Part shown: positions 58,567 to 64,000 of the stretch, piece by piece
How the letters are laid out: each line of letters opens with the position of its first letter
Numbering within the stretch: position 1 is the stretch's first letter
Source: Methyloferula stellata AR4
GTDB lineage: Bacteria; Pseudomonadota; Alphaproteobacteria; Rhizobiales; Beijerinckiaceae
Assembly (NCBI RefSeq): GCF_000385335.1
Contig: NZ_ARWA01000001.1
Span: 3,302,001 to 3,366,000, forward strand
Direction of reading: 5' to 3'
DNA: 64,000 nt
Notes under the pieces: model-generated
Seen by the model: the letters and a program-made list of their open reading frames with translations, nothing else
The model's database searches: none
Told to the model about the DNA's origin: nothing
Position numbers and translations under genes: made by a program

Positions 58567-59886
58567 TTACGCCGCGCCAAGACCCGGCACGGCAATCCCC
58601 AAAGTCTGCGCGATGAGGATGATGTTGAGCACGAGCACGATCACGGTCGCGGCCCCGGCGAGGACGAAGACCCTGCCCGACGTTGCATAGTCGCCCATCA
58701 CCGACTTGCGGCGACTCAACAGCAGCAGCGAGATCATCGGCACCGGCAGGATCACGCTCAGCACAACCTGACTGATAATGAGCGAAGTCGTCGCATTATA
58801 GCCCATGGCGACGACCGCGAAGGCCGGCGCCATAGTTACCGCGCGCCGGACCCATATGGGAATATGAAACCCGACGAAGCCCTGCATGATCATCTGCCCG
58901 GCCATGGTGCCGACGGACGAAGCGGAAATGCCTGAGGCCATCAAAGCCACGAGGAAGACGCCCGCGGCGCCGGCACCGAGCAGCGGCACCAGCGTATGAT
59001 AGGCCGTCTCGATCTCCGCTACCTGGCTGTGGCCATTGTTGAAGGCCGCGGCCGCCATCAAGACCATGGCGACATTGACGCAACCGGCAAAGCCGAGCGC
59101 GACCATCACTTCGCGGTTCGAGAACCGCAATAGCGCGCGGCGCTCTGTCTCGTTGCGCAGATTGGCCCGCCCGCGCGTCAATCCCGAATGCAGATAGATC
59201 GCATGCGGCATGACCGTCGCACCGACGATGCCGACGGCGAGCGTGGCGGCCGCGGCATTGGGCAATTCCGGCGTGACGAGATGCAGAGCCGCGGCGCTCC
59301 AATCGGGCGGCGCAATGAAAAGCTCGATCAGATAACAAAGCCCGATCGTGCCGACGAGCGCGGTAATGATGAGTTCGAGAGGGCGGAAACCCCTCCTCTC
59401 GAAAATAAGGATGCTGTAGGTGATGATCGCGGTGACCGCCATGCCGGCCATCAAAGGCAGGCCGGTCAATAAGGAGAGGCCGATCGCGCCCCCCAGAAAT
59501 TCCGCGAGATCGGTCGCCATGGCGGCGATCTCGCTGACGATCCACATGGCCCAGACGGTGGGCTTGGGGAAATGCGTCCGGCAGAGTTCCGGCAGGGTCC
59601 GTCCGGTCACGATGCCGAGCTTCGCCGACATGGCCTGGAACAGCATGGCGATCAGATTGGCGACGAGAACAACCCAGAGCAGGCTATAGCCATAGCCTGC
59701 ACCCGCCTGGATATTCGTCGCGAAATTGCCCGGGTCCATATAGGCAACGGAAGCGACAAAGGCCGGTCCCGCCAACGGTATCGCAGCCCGTAAGCCGCGC
59801 CGCCGGCCGCTCAACGCTTCGCCGATGGCAAAGCGCGTCCGCTCCGTCATTCCTTGCTGCGCGCGTTCAACAATCGCCTCGGACAT
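58567..59886 (-). CDS. mntH: Nramp-family divalent metal transporter
   Basis: A 439-aa proton-coupled Mn(II)/Fe(II) importer of the Nramp family with about 11 helices. The metal-site motifs are present: YMDPGNFATN (DPGN), VGATVMPHAIYLHSGL (MPH in TM6), and GQMIMQGFVGF. The ATG follows GGAGAG. Upstream is an MntR-like operator at 59941-59958. It converges with the GntR regulator gene. Confidence 0.94.
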   Translation of the reverse strand: MSEAIVERAQQGMTERTRFAIGEALSGRRRGLRAAIPLAGPAFVASVAYMDPGNFATNIQAGAGYGYSLLWVVLVANLIAMLFQAMSAKLGIVTGRTLPELCRTHFPKPTVWAMWIVSEIAAMATDLAEFLGGAIGLSLLTGLPLMAGMAVTAIITYSILIFERRGFRPLELIITALVGTIGLCYLIELFIAPPDWSAAALHLVTPELPNAAAATLAVGIVGATVMPHAIYLHSGLTRGRANLRNETERRALLRFSNREVMVALGFAGCVNVAMVLMAAAAFNNGHSQVAEIETAYHTLVPLLGAGAAGVFLVALMASGISASSVGTMAGQMIMQGFVGFHIPIWVRRAVTMAPAFAVVAMGYNATTSLIISQVVLSVILPVPMISLLLLSRRKSVMGDYATSGRVFVLAGAATVIVLVLNIILIAQTLGIAVPGLGAA

Positions 59887-60198
59887 CCCGCTCTCCGGTG
59901 TCCTGCTAAGGACACGCCGTTTCTCAGTATACGCTCTAGAATGTAGCCTCAGCTACATCTCAGTCAAGCGGCTCCACTGCGAGGTGCGACATTTAGAACA
60001 GAAATTCAAAAAGATAGACGTTTCGATGGAGCCGGCATTCGCACTGGGCCAACACCCCAGAGCCGCCGCCGATGTCACATCATTGAGATAAATGACGCCG
60101 TGTTGGCAGGCGTTTGCCCTCTGGCAAGATCAGGCTGTGCGAAAAGGCAACTTCGGCCGGTTATGGGCGGTTCATCTCCGGTATAGGCTTGCTTTTAT
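59887..60198. other. 312-nt divergent intergenic region (mntH / RND adaptor)
   Basis: Holds the leader of mntH, the MntR-like palindrome at 59941-59958, and, towards the RND gene, no promoter I can recognise with confidence. A short open frame here looks non-coding. Confidence 0.45.
59941..59958 (-). promoter_or_regulatory. MntR/DtxR-like operator before mntH
   Basis: ATGTAGC-CTCA-GCTACAT, a perfect 7-bp inverted repeat with a 4-nt spacer, 55 nt upstream of the mntH start. It is of the same form as the MntR box (ATAGC-N4-GCTAT core). Manganese repression of mntH is inferred. Confidence 0.6.
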
Positions 60199-61548
60199 AT
60201 GAAAAATCTGCGGATCAATGCCGCGCCGCAGCAGTCTCCGACCTCTAAGAATATTCAAAAAATTGCAATGGACGTGAAAGATATTCAATCGCCGCCTCCT
60301 TCAGGCGTAGCCTTAGGTATGCCCCGCAAAGGCATGCCGCAGAAAGTGCAATTTGCCATCCTGCTGATCGCGGGAGCGGCCATCATTGCATTTTTAGTGA
60401 TTGGTCCGGCGGGGCTGCGCGCATTGTTTTCGAAAGAAAAACCCGCCGAAAGCCATGTTGAGACCGCACCATTTCAGCTCACCCCGGAGCAATGGGCGAC
60501 GATCAAGACAGAGCCGGTCAAAGAAATCGCCTTCCAGCCGGAACGCCAGGCTGACGGTAAAATCGCGATCGATGCCGACGCGACAACGCCGGTTTTTCCG
60601 CCCTACTCGGGGCGGGTGACCGGCCTTTTCGTGCGCGAAGGCGATTATGTCGAACAAGGCCAGCCCTTGTTCCAGATCGATTCCACCGATCTCGTTCAAG
60701 CCCAAAACGATCTTGTCGCGGCCGTCGCCGCAGTCGCCAAGACGGCATCGCTGGTCAATCTTCTGCAAACCGGCGAACAGCGCGCCCATAAGCTCTTCGA
60801 CATTCAAGGCGGTTCTCTGAAGGATTGGCAGCAGGCGCAGGCCGATCTCACCGGCGCCCAAAACGACCAAAAGGCCGCTCAGATCGCGCTTGCAGCCGCA
60901 AAAGCCAAGTTGCGCATCCTCAACCAATCGGATGAGACGATCGCGGAAATCATCGCGACCGGCCATACCAACCCGGATCTCACTGTGCCTGCGCCGATCA
61001 GCGGTTACGTGCTGCAACGCAAGCTGGGTCTGCGCCAATATGTCAACCAAGGCGCAAGCGATCCGGTCTTTGCCATCGGCAATCTCTCAAGCGTCTGGCT
61101 TGTCGCCAATGTGCGCGAAAGCGATGCCCCCTTCGTCAAGGTCGGGCAGCCGGTGGAAGTCCGCGTCACGGCTTTCCCTGATCGCGTGTTCAAGGCGACG
61201 ATCAATTTCGTCGCCGCCTCGGTCGATCCGAATACGCACCGCCTGCCGATCCGCGCGCAAGTTCTCAACCCCGGCGGACTGCTGAAGCCGGAAATGTGGG
61301 CGAACTTCACCATCATCACCGGCAGCAGCCATAAGGGCCTCGCCGTGCCGGAGGAAGCCATCGTCTATGAAGGCGATACGGCGCGCGTCTGGGTCGCTGA
61401 AAAAGACCGCGACACCATCGTCACGCATGAGATCAAAACCGGCGTGACGAATGGCAATGAGGTTGAAGTTCTATCCGGCGTCTCGCTGGGTGAACAGGTC
61501 ATCACCCGGGGCAGCATTTTCATCGACCGCGCCGTCTCCGGCAACTGA
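60199..61548 (+). CDS. RND efflux periplasmic adaptor (CzcB/CusB-like)
   Basis: A 449-aa membrane-fusion protein. One N-terminal transmembrane helix (FAILLIAGAAIIAFLVIG) anchors it. It has a beta-barrel/lipoyl/hairpin layout: GRVTGLFVREGDYVEQGQPLFQIDS (lipoyl half), a long alpha-hairpin (~170-235, LVQAQNDLVAAVAAVAKTA, AHKLFDIQGGSLKDWQQAQ), VPAPISGYVLQRKLGLRQYV (second lipoyl half) and SSVWLVANVRESDAPFVKVGQPVEVRV. The start is ATG 60199; ATG 60268 is possible. It precedes the pump gene by 89 nt. The metal or solute exported cannot be told from this protein alone. Confidence 0.9.
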   Translation: MKNLRINAAPQQSPTSKNIQKIAMDVKDIQSPPPSGVALGMPRKGMPQKVQFAILLIAGAAIIAFLVIGPAGLRALFSKEKPAESHVETAPFQLTPEQWATIKTEPVKEIAFQPERQADGKIAIDADATTPVFPPYSGRVTGLFVREGDYVEQGQPLFQIDSTDLVQAQNDLVAAVAAVAKTASLVNLLQTGEQRAHKLFDIQGGSLKDWQQAQADLTGAQNDQKAAQIALAAAKAKLRILNQSDETIAEIIATGHTNPDLTVPAPISGYVLQRKLGLRQYVNQGASDPVFAIGNLSSVWLVANVRESDAPFVKVGQPVEVRVTAFPDRVFKATINFVAASVDPNTHRLPIRAQVLNPGGLLKPEMWANFTIITGSSHKGLAVPEEAIVYEGDTARVWVAEKDRDTIVTHEIKTGVTNGNEVEVLSGVSLGEQVITRGSIFIDRAVSGN

Positions 61549-61637
61549 AACCTCGCGTCTTCCTGTGAACCATTTCGATCGACAGAACCTGAGTTGAAGA
61601 GTTTTGAGGATGCGCCAGCCGAGCCAAGGATCGTGAC

Positions 61638-64000
61638 ATGAAGGGATTGCTCGCCTTCGCCTTGAAGAGCCGCGCGCTGGTCGTGGTGCTTTTGTTCGCC
61701 GTGATCGCGGCGGGCGGCATCAGCTTTGCGAATTTCAATATCGAGGCCTATCCCGATCCGGTCCCGCCGCAGATCGATGTCGTCACTCAATGGCCCGGCC
61801 AATCGGCTGAGGAAGTCGAGCGCTACGTCACGATCCCGCTCGAAGTGCAGCTCGCCGGCATGCAGAATGCGACGTCCGTTCGGACGAGCTCGCTTTTCGG
61901 TCTGTCCGACGTCAAAGTGCAGTTCAACTACAACGATACCTATAACGAAGCGAAGCAAGACGTGATGAACCGTCTGTCGCAGCTTTCGCCCTTGCCCGGC
62001 AATATCCAGCCATCGATCTCGCCGACGAGCCCGACCGGCGAAATCTATCGCTATCGGATCGTCGGACCGCCGGGATTCAGCCTCACCGACCTTAAGACGC
62101 TTCAGGACTGGGTCCTCGACCGCCGCTTTCGCGCCGTCCCTGGCGTCATCGATGTGACGGGCTGGGGCGGCCTCACCAAGACTTATGATGTCTCGATCGA
62201 TCTCGCCAAACTCCAAAATTATGGGCTGACGCTCACGCAAGTGCTGACGGCGCTGAACAACAGCAACATCAATGTTGGCGGCGATCTCCTCTCCATCGGC
62301 CCACAAAGCGCCGTCGTCCGCGGCCTCGGCTTGATCCATTCGATGGATGATATCCGCAACACAGTGCTGATTCAGAACCAGAACAACCCCGTCCTCGTCA
62401 GCGATGTCGCGACCGTCACCGTCGGACATAAGCCGCGCCAGGGCATCGCCGGCATGGACAAGGACGACGACATCGTGCAGGGCATCGTGCTTCTGCGCCG
62501 TGGCACGCCCACCCTGCCGACGCTGAAGCTCGTCGAAGCCGAAGTCGAAAAGATGAACACGAGCGGCATTCTGCCGCCTGGCGTTCGCATCGTGTCCTAT
62601 TACGACCGCACCGATCTCATCAATGTCACGACCCATACGGTCTTGCATAATATCGTGACCGGCATCGTGCTCATCTTCCTCGTGCAATGGATTTTTCTCG
62701 GCAATTTGCGCAGCGCCATTGTCGTTGCAACGACGATCCCCTTCGCCCTTTCCATTGCTTTGATCATCATGACGCTGCGCGGCGAATCCGCCAATCTGCT
62801 TTCCGTCGGTGCGATCGACTTCGGGCTGATCGTGGATTGCTCTGTGCTGATGGTGGAGAATATCTTCCGTCATCTCGTCGAAAGCCGGCATCCCCGACCG
62901 GGCACAAGCGGTCAGAGCAGCATGCTGCACCAGCTCCGCGACTATGGGCTCTCCGGCCGTCTTGCCATCATCCATGCGGCAGCGAGTGAAGTCGGCATAT
63001 CGATCTTCTTTTCGGCGGCGATCATCATTGCGGCCTTCGTGCCGCTCTTCGGTCTCGGCGGCATCGCCGGACATATTTTCTCGCCCATGGCGAAAACCTA
63101 TGCCTATGCCTTGCTTGGCGCGATGATCGCGACTTTCACCGTCTCGCCGGCCCTCTCCGCCCTGCTCCTGCCGCTCGATCTGGAAGACAAGGAGACTTTG
63201 CCGATCCGGATGCTTCAAGCCCTCTACCGGCCGGTCCTGCACTTCGCCGTGGCCAACCGCATGCTGACCTTGGGCATCGGCGTTTTGCTTGTGGTGACGA
63301 GCATACTTGCCGGGCGTTCGATGCAGCTCGAATTCCTGCCAAAGCTTGAGGAAGGCAATCTGTGGATCAGGGCCACCATGCCGACATCGATCTCGCTCGC
63401 GGAGGGTGATGGCTATGTCAACCGGATGCGCGCGGTTATGCTCTCGACTCCCGAGGTCATTACCGTCGTCTCGCAGCACGGCCGCCCGGACGACGGCACC
63501 GACACGGCCGGTTTCTATAATGCGGAATTCTTCGTGCCTTTGAAACCGCCGTCCGAATGGACGCGCGGCCTCAACAAGGAAGAGATCACGAAAGAGGTCA
63601 TCGACAAGCTGCAGGCCGATTTTCCAGGCGTGGACTTCAACGCCTCGCAAAACATCCAGGATAATGTCGAGGAAGCGGCCTCCGGCGTGAAAGGCGAGAA
63701 TTCGGTCAAGCTTTTCGGCAACGATCTCGAGGAGATGACAAAGACGGCCTTCAAGATCAAAGACGTTCTGAATTCCGTCGAGGGCATCACCGATCTTGCC
63801 GTTTTGACATCGCTCGGCCAGCCGACGGTGACGATCAAGGTCGACCGGGCCAAGGCCGCCCGTTATGGCCTCATGCCGGGCGACATCAATTCGACGATCC
63901 AGGCCGCGATCGGCGGACAGCCGGCGGGCGACCTTTACGAGCGAGGCAGCGACCGGCATTTCCCGATGGTGGTACGCTTGGCGCCGCAGTATCGCGGAAA
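61638..64000 (+). CDS. CusA/CzcA-family RND efflux pump (3' end cut by window)
   Basis: Inner-membrane proton-driven pump of the heavy-metal efflux class. ATG 61638 has AAGGA 7 nt upstream. The N-terminus reads LLAFALKSRALVVVLLFAVIAAGG and IEAYPDPVPPQIDVVTQWPGQS, typical of HME-RND proteins. Further on, the porter domains (GEIYRYRIVGPPGFSL, LRRGTPTLPTLKLVEAEVEKM) and TM4 with VGAIDFGLIVDCSVLMVENI (the conserved Asp region) are visible. About 788 residues are in the window; the family is ~1040. The stop is outside. No large ORF on the other strand is credible. Confidence 0.94.
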   Translation, partial: MKGLLAFALKSRALVVVLLFAVIAAGGISFANFNIEAYPDPVPPQIDVVTQWPGQSAEEVERYVTIPLEVQLAGMQNATSVRTSSLFGLSDVKVQFNYNDTYNEAKQDVMNRLSQLSPLPGNIQPSISPTSPTGEIYRYRIVGPPGFSLTDLKTLQDWVLDRRFRAVPGVIDVTGWGGLTKTYDVSIDLAKLQNYGLTLTQVLTALNNSNINVGGDLLSIGPQSAVVRGLGLIHSMDDIRNTVLIQNQNNPVLVSDVATVTVGHKPRQGIAGMDKDDDIVQGIVLLRRGTPTLPTLKLVEAEVEKMNTSGILPPGVRIVSYYDRTDLINVTTHTVLHNIVTGIVLIFLVQWIFLGNLRSAIVVATTIPFALSIALIIMTLRGESANLLSVGAIDFGLIVDCSVLMVENIFRHLVESRHPRPGTSGQSSMLHQLRDYGLSGRLAIIHAAASEVGISIFFSAAIIIAAFVPLFGLGGIAGHIFSPMAKTYAYALLGAMIATFTVSPALSALLLPLDLEDKETLPIRMLQALYRPVLHFAVANRMLTLGIGVLLVVTSILAGRSMQLEFLPKLEEGNLWIRATMPTSISLAEGDGYVNRMRAVMLSTPEVITVVSQHGRPDDGTDTAGFYNAEFFVPLKPPSEWTRGLNKEEITKEVIDKLQADFPGVDFNASQNIQDNVEEAASGVKGENSVKLFGNDLEEMTKTAFKIKDVLNSVEGITDLAVLTSLGQPTVTIKVDRAKAARYGLMPGDINSTIQAAIGGQPAGDLYERGSDRHFPMVVRLAPQYRG

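Noticed and set aside
59825-60091. 88-codon plus-strand frame upstream of the RND adaptor
   Set aside because: It overlaps the start of mntH and the operator, and has no sensible domain or ribosome-binding site.
61365-63959. 864-codon open frame on the minus strand across the RND pump gene
   Set aside because: It is antisense to a clear CusA/CzcA-family gene with family motifs. The translation is Asp/Arg/His-rich without domains, as expected for reverse frames in GC-rich genes.

Overview
The window looks like one contiguous chromosomal stretch of an alphaproteobacterium of the Hyphomicrobiales (Rhizobiales), plausibly near the Beijerinckiaceae or Methylobacteriaceae. This is inferred from the GC-rich coding style, the order ccmI-ccmE-ccmF-ccmH-degP-response regulator-histidine kinase-glnE beside a FeuPQ-like pair, the rpsB with a C-terminal helix-hairpin-helix tail, and the dispersed palindromic repeats. 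No tRNA, rRNA, insertion sequence, prophage or CRISPR array was recognised. Both ends cut a gene: rpsB on the left and a CusA/CzcA-type RND pump on the right.

Layout. 1-4.6 kb: rpsB (minus), a FUSC-family membrane protein, a GMC oxidoreductase and a GNAT acetyltransferase. 4.6-8.6 kb: small exported proteins, then a minus-strand operon of fatty acid hydroxylase, ECF sigma factor, anti-sigma and periplasmic metal-sensor-like protein. 8.6-13.7 kb: an SMP-30-like protein, biotin synthesis (bioA divergent from bioF-bioD) and an MBL hydrolase. 13.7-16.5 kb: repeats, DUF1499 and NTF2-like proteins, a small ORF and a Tat-exported phosphoesterase. 16.5-18.6 kb: a bufferin-type RiPP operon (Cys-rich precursor, DUF692/MNIO enzyme, DUF2063 partner) behind an ECF-type promoter motif. 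18.8-24.5 kb: metC, an unknown membrane protein with a strong terminator, and a giant gene encoding five tandem ILEI/FAM3-like domains, a membrane segment and a PI-PLC-X-like domain. 24.6-39.8 kb, all minus: a nucleotidyltransferase, an unknown protein, glnE, a two-component pair, degP, the cytochrome c maturation operon, and a FeuQ/FeuP-like pair with a small lipoprotein. 40-45 kb: a trypsin-like protease, a Cys-rich exported protein under a CRP/FNR-type palindrome, a toxin-antitoxin pair, a YcgN-like protein and PBP1A. 45-49 kb: a DsbA/ScsC-like protein, aroQ, and accB-accC separated by a repeat. 49-53.7 kb: a ptxABCDE phosphite uptake and oxidation operon. 53.7-64 kb: panB, small proteins, a second fatty acid hydroxylase, an MFS transporter and a GntR regulator sharing an operator, mntH with an MntR-like box, and an RND metal efflux pair.

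The most interesting items are the ILEI-repeat/phospholipase fusion (21121-24528), the bufferin operon with its promoter and internal hairpin (16547-18622), and the ptx operon with a possible Pho box. Metal handling recurs: bufferin (copper in described systems), a CnrYXH-like sigma system, MntH, an RND pump and a ScsC-like protein.
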